Shown here in pieces: positions 53,885 through 61,394 of a DNA stretch of 64,000 nt. The position numbers and the translations under genes are program-made. Under the pieces are notes generated by a model, which ran no database searches, was not told the DNA's origin, and saw nothing but the letters and a program-made list of their open reading frames with translations. Each line of letters begins with the position of its first letter. Position 1 is the stretch's first letter. Source of the DNA: Dysgonomonas sp. UBA5412 (lineage in GTDB: Bacteria; Bacteroidota; Bacteroidia; Bacteroidales; Dysgonomonadaceae); assembly GCA_002409595.1 (NCBI GenBank), contig DHNQ01000016.1, positions 203,364 to 267,363 on the forward strand. The letters run 5' to 3'.

Positions 53885-55177
53885 TTACCAATTGTAATAA
53901 TTATAAGCATTGATTAATAGTAAGCGGTTTGCTTGTAGTAAGTAGTAGCTTTCAGCTACCTGAGTCCTGTTTTTGAGGACTGTAATATAATTTAGGACCG
54001 AGAGTTGCCCTTTCTGAATTTCTCTGTTATAATCGGCCAGAACCTGAATATATGATGCGAGTTGTTGTTGCATGATATTGCTGCGATCATCATATCCTTT
54101 TAATTCAGATAGATATTGTCTCTTCCTTAAGTTATTCTGAACAATAAAATTCTCTCTGTCGAAGGATACCGTATTCAATTCAGCATTAGTCTGGTTCCTG
54201 GTGATCTTTCTTTGTCTTCCATCAAACAATGTCCAGGCAAAAGTAATTCCGGCACTCATACCAAAATGGTTAAATGTAGTGCTATTGTACCGACTTGTTC
54301 TTAAACCTCCGTCTAAAAACAGATTAATGCGTGGCTTGTATTGGATTTCTGAAACAGCTTGGCGGGCAATCAGATTCAGGCTGTCTAATCTGTATTTATC
54401 CAAGAAACGGGAATTGTCAGTCAATGTATTAAGATCCAGCTTAATTTCTTCCAAAGAAATAATAGATGTATCTTTTATTCCACATAAAATATTCAGATCG
54501 AGCAGGTGTGTTTCGTAAGATTGTTCATAATTCCTCTTTGACTCTTTATATCCGGCTTTTTCGATTTTAATCAGGTTATAATCTGATTGTTTCATTATTG
54601 CTGATTGAGCTAATTTTTGAATTACATTTTCCTGTTCATTCAAAATAATCAGGATCGAATCGGCAAAAGCTATTTTCTGCTTATCCAGTAAACACAATAT
54701 ATATTGGTCTGTCACTAACCGTTGCAGTTCGTGTCCTTGCAGTTGTATGTTGTTCAGGTTTATGTCTTGAGTTACTAATGCCTGTTGATGCGCAGCCTTA
54801 TATGATGAGCTAGCAAATAAGGGCTGTGTCCATGTAAGTCCGGCTTGTAGATTTCCACTACTTACTCCCTGATCATAGCCATAATAATCGACGGCATTTT
54901 GTGGTGTTAACTGAAACCTCGTATTCCCATTGTCTTTGGATACAATGGGAACAAAAAGCAGGTTGCCGTTTACTTCCAGTTTTGATTGGGTATAAAATGC
55001 TTTTAGCCTTTGTGCTTCGTATTCGGATACTTTGTATTGATTTTTATAATCATTGATTAAGGGGCTGTTCTCTTTTGCATATTCAATGTAATATTCCAAC
55101 GTTTTGTTAGGAACGCCTTGAGAATATGTAATTAGTGTAAGTGCTGAAAACACTATCAGAAATATAACTTTCTTCAT
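53885..55177 (-). CDS. TolC-family outer membrane efflux protein
   Basis: This 430-aa protein has a signal peptide (MKKVIFLIVFSALTLITYSQ) and two repeats of the TolC long-helix fold, e.g. LEYYIEYAKENSPLINDYKN near the start and KGQLSVLNYITVLKNRTQVA near the end. It forms the trimeric outer-membrane exit duct for the RND pump encoded downstream. It is first in the operon. Its promoter region holds copy A of the shared 21-bp operator, with the -7 box only 16 bp before the ATG. Confidence 0.93.
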   Translation of the reverse strand: MKKVIFLIVFSALTLITYSQGVPNKTLEYYIEYAKENSPLINDYKNQYKVSEYEAQRLKAFYTQSKLEVNGNLLFVPIVSKDNGNTRFQLTPQNAVDYYGYDQGVSSGNLQAGLTWTQPLFASSSYKAAHQQALVTQDINLNNIQLQGHELQRLVTDQYILCLLDKQKIAFADSILIILNEQENVIQKLAQSAIMKQSDYNLIKIEKAGYKESKRNYEQSYETHLLDLNILCGIKDTSIISLEEIKLDLNTLTDNSRFLDKYRLDSLNLIARQAVSEIQYKPRINLFLDGGLRTSRYNSTTFNHFGMSAGITFAWTLFDGRQRKITRNQTNAELNTVSFDRENFIVQNNLRKRQYLSELKGYDDRSNIMQQQLASYIQVLADYNREIQKGQLSVLNYITVLKNRTQVAESYYLLQANRLLLINAYNYYNW

Positions 55178-55193
55178 TACTGTATTTTTGAAA

Positions 55194-55229
55194 CAAAGTT
55201 ATTTCCCGATTTTGCAGAAAATTAGAATT
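55194..55229 (-). promoter_or_regulatory. Operator/promoter copy A, before tolC
   Basis: On the minus strand the 21-bp element at 55229-55209 matches the core TTCTAAATTTCTGCAAAA with one mismatch (TTCTAATTTTCTGCAAAA). After 7 bp comes TAACTTTG at 55201-55194, a full -7 box. No -33 TTG exists; the element covers that position. Confidence 0.8.
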
Positions 55230-55247
55230 TAAGTGTGTTGGAAAACA

Positions 55248-55270
55248 ACATAAATAATTATTGTTTATGT
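55248..55270 (-). terminator. Weak A/T-rich hairpin after eptA-like gene
   Basis: ACATAAA at 55248-55254 pairs with TTTATGT at 55264-55270, 9 bp past the eptA-like stop. The stem is short and A/T only, so it would be a weak terminator. Confidence 0.3.
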
Positions 55271-55278
55271 ATTGTTCG

Positions 55279-56802
55279 TTATTTAAAAATGTTCATTTTC
55301 TCATCATAAATAGGACTTTGTATTCCTAAGAAATTTAAGACACTATGAAACACGTGGTTTTGAGACAATATTTTATTGTGCTTGAGCTGCTTTGCACTAT
55401 TGCCCGAACCCCAGACTATAAAGGGAATTTCGTATTGTTCCTTAGGAGCAATACTTAAAGGTACTCCATGCATATAAAGGTTTTTTTCGCCTAAAGATTC
55501 TCCGTGATCCGAAACAAAAAGCATTGCACTTTTATATTCTTTCAATTGTTTTAAATCTTCAATTATATTATATAAAATATAGTCGGTATAAACAATCGTA
55601 TTATCGTATGCATTGATTAGTTCTTGGTGAGAACAATTTCCTAATTCGACACTATTGCAAACAGGTTTGAAAACCTCAAATCGAGGAGGATATTTTTTGC
55701 TGTATGTAGGTCCGTGGCTTGTGCTTGTGTGTAATATTATTAATACTTTATTTTTCTTGCTTGATGCTATTTGTTCTTTTAGTCCGGTCAGAAGAATTTC
55801 GTCATAATTACAACCTTCTCCTTTGCAATTAGCCTTTAAGACATCTCTATTTTGATAATCTTTTATATGAACCGGAGGTTCCCCCCAATTTGTCGTTCTC
55901 CAAACGACGTCTACATTATTCCTGTATAAATAATTGGGGAGGATTTCATACAGATCATCCGTTCTGGTATGTTCAAGAATGCCTTTTACACCTGCAGTAG
56001 TGTAAGTCGCACAAGAAGTTGCATTGAAATGATACAAATTCTTTATTTTAGAAAGTAATGGATTTGTATTTTTATCATAGCCATACAAAGAAAAATTTTG
56101 ACTTCTTGCTGATTCTCCAATAACTAAGACTACAACTGATTTTTCATTGTCTTTTATGGTTGCATCGGGTAATAAAATTTCCTTTTTATTTTGATTGTGT
56201 TTATCTATATAAAAAAGTGCAGTATTTACGGAATAAGACCAAGGCATAGCTAGTCCTCCCAATTTCTTTGAATGTTTATCAATCCATAACCAATTGCTTG
56301 CATTTGCAAATACCAGAATCACGATAAATAATAAAGTGAGCGAAGAGGTAATTAAGAATTTCGTCCATGCTACGTTTATGATTTTGACCTTAAAAATATA
56401 AATAGCAGGAATAATTCCTGAAAAAATTACGTACAATATTAATCTAAAGGAGAAAAAGCTACTGGACTCATCATAATTGGTATTGAGTATATTCCCGATC
56501 ATACTTTTGTCTATTATAACGCCATAAGTATTAGTGAAATAAACTGCAACAGAATTAATAATGAAAAATGTTATCAATAAAGGTTTTCCAACAAAACGAG
56601 AGAGAGAAAATAACAGGTAGAAAACAAAAGCATTTGTAACTAACATTATAATAACTAAACTTATAATTATAACAATGCCATTCAAACTTTTATAATCAAG
56701 ATTTTGAAAGACAAAACTGTAAAAAGAAAAATGAAAGAATACTAAATTCAGAAAACTCATTAATAAAGCGAAGTGAGTTATTTTCAGATTATTTTTTAAC
56801 AT
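55279..56802 (-). CDS. Phosphoethanolamine transferase, EptA-like
   Basis: This 507-aa protein has five N-terminal membrane helices and a periplasmic alkaline-phosphatase-fold domain: VVLVIGESARSQNFSLYGYD (metal-binding Glu230), NATSCATYTTAG (nucleophile Thr266), and SDHGESLGEKNLYMHGVP near the end with the Asp, His and His zinc ligands. EptA-like enzymes, including the MCR colistin-resistance proteins, add phosphoethanolamine to lipid A or other glycans. It overlaps the PAP2 gene by 14 bp, so the two act together. Lipid A as target is inferred. Confidence 0.9.
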   Translation of the reverse strand: MLKNNLKITHFALLMSFLNLVFFHFSFYSFVFQNLDYKSLNGIVIIISLVIIMLVTNAFVFYLLFSLSRFVGKPLLITFFIINSVAVYFTNTYGVIIDKSMIGNILNTNYDESSSFFSFRLILYVIFSGIIPAIYIFKVKIINVAWTKFLITSSLTLLFIVILVFANASNWLWIDKHSKKLGGLAMPWSYSVNTALFYIDKHNQNKKEILLPDATIKDNEKSVVVLVIGESARSQNFSLYGYDKNTNPLLSKIKNLYHFNATSCATYTTAGVKGILEHTRTDDLYEILPNYLYRNNVDVVWRTTNWGEPPVHIKDYQNRDVLKANCKGEGCNYDEILLTGLKEQIASSKKNKVLIILHTSTSHGPTYSKKYPPRFEVFKPVCNSVELGNCSHQELINAYDNTIVYTDYILYNIIEDLKQLKEYKSAMLFVSDHGESLGEKNLYMHGVPLSIAPKEQYEIPFIVWGSGNSAKQLKHNKILSQNHVFHSVLNFLGIQSPIYDEKMNIFK

Positions 56803-57634
56803 ATATAGTAATTGTTTTATATAATGAAATCGTTAAGAATACAAGTGAGAAATAATAAATAGTCAAATTTTCAATCATTATTCTGTTAATTAATGAGATA
56901 CCGCAAATAAGAAACAATAGAATAAAAATCGGATAGTATTTCGTATCATTAATCCAACTCCAAACTTTATATTTTCGGCTAATAAAAATGCCAGTAAGCC
57001 CTAATATATACCCAATAATAGCTCCTATGATGACATCAAGTGGATAATGTGCTCCAACACCTACTCTTGTAAAAACAAGAACCGATCCTGTAAGAATTAT
57101 GAAAAAAGACCATAAAATTCCATATCCTGTTTTTGAGGGCATAAATGCAAATAATAAGATTGTAAGTATTGCGAAAATTGTTATTGAATGCCCTGAAGGT
57201 AAACTGGTATGCCCCGACAATGTGTTTCCAACGATAATAAAACTATTATGATCAAATACTGCCGCAGGTCGGGGTACAGCAAATATCTTTTTTAATAAAC
57301 ACGAAAATATAAGAGATAATAACAAACTCGAGATTAACGACTCCCATATTTTGGGCGCATAAATTATTAATATGCTTAATAACGGCAGAAAAATAAGATC
57401 ATCTCCTAGCTGTGTCAGATTGAATTGCAGATTTGGATATTGCCCCAGATAATAATTAATAAAAAAGAAACTTTCTTTTTGAATTCTTATATATGCGTCA
57501 GTAGATAGGGCATCCTGATTATACAAAAAAAGAACGATTGTAATCAATAAAAATGCAGGTGAAAAGAATAAAGAAGGTTTGAGCCTTAAATAATAGTCAA
57601 TAACAAGTTTGTTAATATCCTTTTTTATTTCCAT
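56789..57634 (-). CDS. PAP2-family membrane phosphatase
   Basis: This 281-aa protein has about seven membrane helices and the full PAP2 catalytic triad of motifs: KKIFAVPRP (KX6RP), LPSGHS (PSGH) and TRVGVGAHYPLD (RX5HX3D form). Such enzymes include the LpxE and LpxF lipid A phosphatases, lipid phosphatases and undecaprenyl-PP phosphatases. Its overlap with an EptA-like gene points to lipid A as substrate, where phosphate removal and phosphoethanolamine addition both lower negative charge. Its promoter holds copy B of the shared operator. Confidence 0.88.
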   Translation of the reverse strand: MEIKKDINKLVIDYYLRLKPSLFFSPAFLLITIVLFLYNQDALSTDAYIRIQKESFFFINYYLGQYPNLQFNLTQLGDDLIFLPLLSILIIYAPKIWESLISSLLLSLIFSCLLKKIFAVPRPAAVFDHNSFIIVGNTLSGHTSLPSGHSITIFAILTILLFAFMPSKTGYGILWSFFIILTGSVLVFTRVGVGAHYPLDVIIGAIIGYILGLTGIFISRKYKVWSWINDTKYYPIFILLFLICGISLINRIMIENLTIYYFSLVFLTISLYKTITIYVKK

Positions 57635-57655
57635 ACTTTGCTAGTTCTTGTCTTG

Positions 57656-57691
57656 CAAAGTACTGGCTCAATTTTGGAGAAATTTAGAATT
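57656..57691 (-). promoter_or_regulatory. Operator/promoter copy B, before PAP2-eptA
   Basis: The minus-strand element at 57691-57671 reads TTCTAAATTTCTCCAAAA in its core, one mismatch from the consensus. It is followed after 7 bp by GTACTTTG at 57663-57656, a -7 box with a non-consensus first pair. The ATG of the PAP2 gene lies 21 bp downstream of the box. Confidence 0.78.
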
Positions 57692-57790
57692 TAAGGTCGT
57701 AGACCTATTTATTACTTTGGTAAGTATAACAATCAATGACGGTTATAAATGAAAAGTGTATCATAAAATATTTTCTGTTACTTAACTGTG

Positions 57791-59056
57791 CTAGAAAATA
57801 ACATAAAAGCAATGCAAATCGTCCGTGTAATTATACCCGACTTCCCAGCCATGTAACTTACATATTTGATTTACAATTGATAGTCCCAAACCATTCCCTT
57901 TTCTCTCTTCGGATGTACGGCTAAACCGACGGAATACTTTATCTTTATTTAACGAAGACTTATCGCCACTATTACTAATTTGGAATGTATTGTCTTTAAC
58001 TTGAATATTTATAAGGCCTCCACTGTAATTGTGCCGGATAGCGTTTGAAATCAGATTATTTATTAAGCTTTCCAGTAATACTTTATTTGCTGTAATCATT
58101 AAAGGGTTTTGAATGTCTACTGCTACTGTAATCCCATTATTAGATGCCAGTTCTTTAAAGTATGTCAGCTGATGCTCTAACAACTGGCTGAAATCAATCG
58201 TGATGGTTTCTTTGAACTGTGAATTATCTATTCTCGATAACAACAATAAGTTCTTATTCAATCGGGTTAAGCGAGAAGAAACATCATAAAGGGACTCTAT
58301 GACATTCATTTGAGGTTCGTTCAAACTGGAATCTTGCAGAAGGAGATCCAGCTGAGACTGAAACACAGCCAGAGGTGTTTGCAATTCATGCGAAGCATTC
58401 TCTGTAAACTCTTTTTGCTGATTATAACTTGTTATATTATCCTGCATTAACTTGTTCAGATTGTTATTCAACCGTACAAACTCAGTGGTTGTAGTCTGCT
58501 CAAAATCCGGAATTTTTCCTTTTTCGAGTTTAAAGTTCTCTATTTCATTCAGGCTATTATAAAAAGGTTTCCACAAACGTCGGGACAATATACGCTGAAG
58601 AGCCAATAAACCTGTAATAATTATAACAAAAAATAGTAGATACTGGATGCTAAGAGTACGCAACAAATCTTTTGTTTCAATCATTGCAATCCGGGACATA
58701 AATACATAGGGTTTTCCTTCAATATTTATTTTGTTATAATATATACGATAGTCTATTTCATGTTTTTCGGCCTGACTGTAAAAAGGTTTCTGTACAACCT
58801 TATTTAATGGATATGTATTTTCGAAAGGATAGATTTTCATATCTTCATTAAATCTATTCCAATATTCAATATCAGTTGTTTTCAGAGAAGACAAATCTTC
58901 TTTCACAAACTGTTCGCTGCGAAATTCTATTAATTGATCGAGATCTTCAGCATACAAAGCTTCCATCACAAAGAAAAACAGAGGAAAGCAGCACAACATA
59001 ATAATAGTTGTGAATATCAAAAACAACCTCGAACTTTTAGTCAATAAGCTAGTCAT
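57791..59056 (-). CDS. Sensor histidine kinase
   Basis: This 421-aa membrane kinase has two membrane helices (about residues 10-31 and 138-156) around a periplasmic sensor domain of about 105 residues. It then has the H box NASHELQTPLAVFQ (phosphorylated His223), N box NLISNAIRHNYSGG, and G2 box GNGLGLSIV. The start at MTSLLTK overlaps the regulator gene by 8 bp, which is typical for such pairs; a longer start at 59086 is possible. It is last in the EamA-regulator-kinase operon. The sensor domain is not recognised, and antimicrobial peptides or metal ions are guesses. Confidence 0.92.
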   Translation of the reverse strand: MTSLLTKSSRLFLIFTTIIMLCCFPLFFFVMEALYAEDLDQLIEFRSEQFVKEDLSSLKTTDIEYWNRFNEDMKIYPFENTYPLNKVVQKPFYSQAEKHEIDYRIYYNKINIEGKPYVFMSRIAMIETKDLLRTLSIQYLLFFVIIITGLLALQRILSRRLWKPFYNSLNEIENFKLEKGKIPDFEQTTTTEFVRLNNNLNKLMQDNITSYNQQKEFTENASHELQTPLAVFQSQLDLLLQDSSLNEPQMNVIESLYDVSSRLTRLNKNLLLLSRIDNSQFKETITIDFSQLLEHQLTYFKELASNNGITVAVDIQNPLMITANKVLLESLINNLISNAIRHNYSGGLINIQVKDNTFQISNSGDKSSLNKDKVFRRFSRTSEERKGNGLGLSIVNQICKLHGWEVGYNYTDDLHCFYVIF

Positions 59057-59732
59057 TTTCTTCTTCCCATTTATATCCGGTTCCATATACAGTTTTTATA
59101 CATCCCTCACACCCTGCATCATGCAATTTCGATTTCAGATTCTTAATGTGTGCATATACAAAATTGTGACTATCCAACATATCGGCCATATCTCCTGATA
59201 AGTGTTCTGCAATCGCATTTTTTGATATTACCTTATTTTTATTTCCGACCAAGAATAATAACAATTCATATTCCGATTTAGTTAATAGGATTTCCGTTTC
59301 ACCGACAAATACCGTTTTTGCCAGAAGATGAATAACAACCCCATTTGAAACTAAGGTATTGTTATGAGAAAATTGCTGCCTTCGTAATAAGGCATAAATG
59401 CGAATGCTGAGTTCGGGAAGAGGAAACGGTTTTGCTAAGTAATCATCTGCTCCGATTTGTAGTCCTTTTATTTTATCGTCTAAAGATCCCCGAGCCGATA
59501 TAATAATTACTCCACTGTCTATATTGCGTTCTTTTATTTCTTCAAGAATCTTCAAACCATCTCCTCCCGGCAGGTTTAAGTCTAACAGAATGCAGTCGTA
59601 TGTATACATATCTATCTTATCTATAGCTTCCCTATAGGTAAAAGCCTGCTCGCATAAGTAATGATCTGACGCCAGATAGGTTACTATGTTATTGGATAGT
59701 TCCTGTTCATCCTCTATTAATAAAATCTTCAT
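59049..59732 (-). CDS. OmpR-family response regulator
   Basis: This 227-aa protein has a receiver domain with acidic pocket residues at IEDEQE, phospho-acceptor Asp51 in ILLDLNLPGGDG, and Lys in LAKPFPLPEL. It also has a winged-helix C-terminal domain (TKSEYELLLFLVGNKNKVIS; AHIKNLKSKLHDAGC; IKTVYGTGYKW). It is the obvious candidate to bind the 21-bp element found at its own operon's promoter (copy C) and at four others. It lies 7 bp after the EamA gene. Confidence 0.95.
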   Translation of the reverse strand: MKILLIEDEQELSNNIVTYLASDHYLCEQAFTYREAIDKIDMYTYDCILLDLNLPGGDGLKILEEIKERNIDSGVIIISARGSLDDKIKGLQIGADDYLAKPFPLPELSIRIYALLRRQQFSHNNTLVSNGVVIHLLAKTVFVGETEILLTKSEYELLLFLVGNKNKVISKNAIAEHLSGDMADMLDSHNFVYAHIKNLKSKLHDAGCEGCIKTVYGTGYKWEEEND

Positions 59733-59739
59733 ACAGTAT

Positions 59740-60159
59740 TTATTTGTCGGTTAAGATAACAAGTGAACCTCCTGCAATTAAAAGTCCCCCTAATAAGACC
59801 TTCCAACTTATGGGTTCTTTCAGTATTATAAATGAGAGGAATATAGTTATTACCACACTCATCTTATCGATGGGTGCTACTTTAGAGGCATCCCCCAATT
59901 GCAGAGCCTTAAAGTAAAATAACCAGGATAATCCAGTGGCAGCACCAGATAGAATAAGGAACAGCCAGTTCGTTTTACTTAATTCTTTAATTCCCCCCAG
60001 ATTGTTTCCTGCAATCACAATACCCCATGTAATGAGCAAGATTATACAGGTTCGTATAGCAGTAGCCAGGTTAGAATCAATATTTTTGATTCCGACTTTT
60101 GCAAAGATTGCCGTTAAAGCTGCAAAGATTGCCGAAAGGATAGCGTACCATTTCCACAT
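59740..60159 (-). CDS. Single-domain EamA membrane protein
   Basis: This 139-aa protein has five membrane helices forming just one EamA domain (MWKWYAILSAIFAALTAIFA start; LQLGDASKVAPIDKMSVVIT motif), half the size of usual DMT transporters, so it should act as a dimer. Small relatives are related to SMR-type exporters; ArnE/ArnF, which flip aminoarabinose carriers in lipid A modification, are of this kind. It is first in the operon with the regulator and kinase, which ties it to the envelope response. The substrate is unknown. Confidence 0.85.
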   Translation of the reverse strand: MWKWYAILSAIFAALTAIFAKVGIKNIDSNLATAIRTCIILLITWGIVIAGNNLGGIKELSKTNWLFLILSGAATGLSWLFYFKALQLGDASKVAPIDKMSVVITIFLSFIILKEPISWKVLLGGLLIAGGSLVILTDK

Positions 60160-60175
60160 AATTCCAGTTTTTATT

Positions 60176-60212
60176 CAAAATTATACGTCCAATTTTGTAG
60201 GAATTTAGAATA
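60176..60212 (-). promoter_or_regulatory. Operator/promoter copy C, before EamA-regulator-kinase
   Basis: The minus-strand element at 60212-60192 has core TTCTAAATTCCTACAAAA, two mismatches from the consensus core. After 8 bp comes TAATTTTG at 60183-60176, a full -7 box, 16 bp before the ATG. It implies autoregulation of the two-component operon. Confidence 0.78.
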
Positions 60213-60228
60213 ACGAATTTATTCATAT

Positions 60229-60265
60229 AATTCAACATTTCTACAAAGTTACCAGTTCATCTTTG
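60229..60265 (+). promoter_or_regulatory. Operator/promoter copy E, before GT9 gene
   Basis: The plus-strand element at 60229-60249 has core TTCAACATTTCTACAAAG, four mismatches from the consensus, the weakest of the five. After 8 bp comes CATCTTTG at 60258-60265, one base off the -7 consensus. It stands back to back with copy C, 16 bp apart, serving the divergent gene. Confidence 0.62.
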
Positions 60266-60292
60266 ATCCGATTTAAAAATTATCACTTTAAT

Positions 60293-61330
60293 ATGTTATT
60301 TAAAGGAAAGGTCAATCGGGTAAGAAGACTCTTTATGCATTCTCTTACAAGGACTATAGGTCAAAAGGATGATATGATTGGTATGAATAATCCTGATATT
60401 GTCAATGTACTAATTTGCAGACCCAATAGCAGACTGGGAAACCAACTTCTTATAACACCGGTTATTCAGGATATATCAAACTATTTTCCGAACTGCAAGA
60501 TAGATTTGTTTGTACGGGGAAATGCAGCTTTTGCAATATTTAAGAATTATCGGAATGTAGATCGGGTTATAAAACTACCTCAAAAGCCATTTCGCAATAT
60601 TATTAAGTATTTATATGTCTGGTGCGGTCTGAGACAGAAAAACTATGATCTTGTAATAAATATCGATCATGGATCTTCATCTGGCAAGCTTGCTACTAAA
60701 CTATCTAAATCAAAAAGAAAAATATTTGGAGTGATGAATGATGAATTATGCGCCATTTGCAGTGATTATATACATATGGCAAAAGCTCCGGTCTATAACC
60801 TAAGAAAATCTCTGGGCATAGATCTCCCAATAAATACGACAATTCCTACATTGGATATTAAGTTAGACTCCGGCGAAAAGAAACAGGGAGAAGAGCTGTT
60901 ATTTAATATCGTAAAAAATAATAAAGCTACTATTTGTATATATACATATGCTACCGGGATGAAATGTTATCCGATAGAATGGTGGGTAAGGCTGTATGGA
61001 ATGTTAAAAGAAAGGTATGAACAGAATTATAATATTATCGAAATCTTACCTAAAGAGAATATCTCCCAGATAAATTTTAAGGCTCCTCCTTTTTACAGTA
61101 TGAATCTCAGAGAAATAGCAGCTCTGATAGCCAATACTACCCTTTTTATTGGAGCAGACAGTGGTATGATGCATCTGGCCAGTTCGTCCGGAACTCCAAC
61201 AATAGGCTTGTTCTCCGTCAGTAATATGGATAGATATCAGCCATATGGAAAAAGGAATGTAGGGATAAATACCAATGATAAGAGTTTTGAAGACATCTTG
61301 GATATTATTGATATTTCTCTGACTTCATAA
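60293..61330 (+). CDS. GT9-family glycosyltransferase (heptosyltransferase-like)
   Basis: This 345-aa cytoplasmic protein is a GT-B glycosyltransferase of the ADP-heptose:LPS family: NVLICRPNSRLGNQLLITPV near residue 38 and TTLFIGADSGMMHLASSSGT, then PTIGLFS near residue 290 mark it. Such enzymes add heptose or related sugars to LPS core. The ATG at 60293 is chosen because the TTG of the longer frame (60263) lies in the -7 box. It is divergent from the EamA-regulator-kinase operon, and the receptor gene follows 64 bp later. Confidence 0.88.
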   Translation: MLFKGKVNRVRRLFMHSLTRTIGQKDDMIGMNNPDIVNVLICRPNSRLGNQLLITPVIQDISNYFPNCKIDLFVRGNAAFAIFKNYRNVDRVIKLPQKPFRNIIKYLYVWCGLRQKNYDLVINIDHGSSSGKLATKLSKSKRKIFGVMNDELCAICSDYIHMAKAPVYNLRKSLGIDLPINTTIPTLDIKLDSGEKKQGEELLFNIVKNNKATICIYTYATGMKCYPIEWWVRLYGMLKERYEQNYNIIEILPKENISQINFKAPPFYSMNLREIAALIANTTLFIGADSGMMHLASSSGTPTIGLFSVSNMDRYQPYGKRNVGINTNDKSFEDILDIIDISLTS

Positions 61331-61394
61331 TTCAAAGTTTGTACTAATCAAAACTTCTATGCTCATAGTATTTTTTAATTTAAGATATGTAAAA

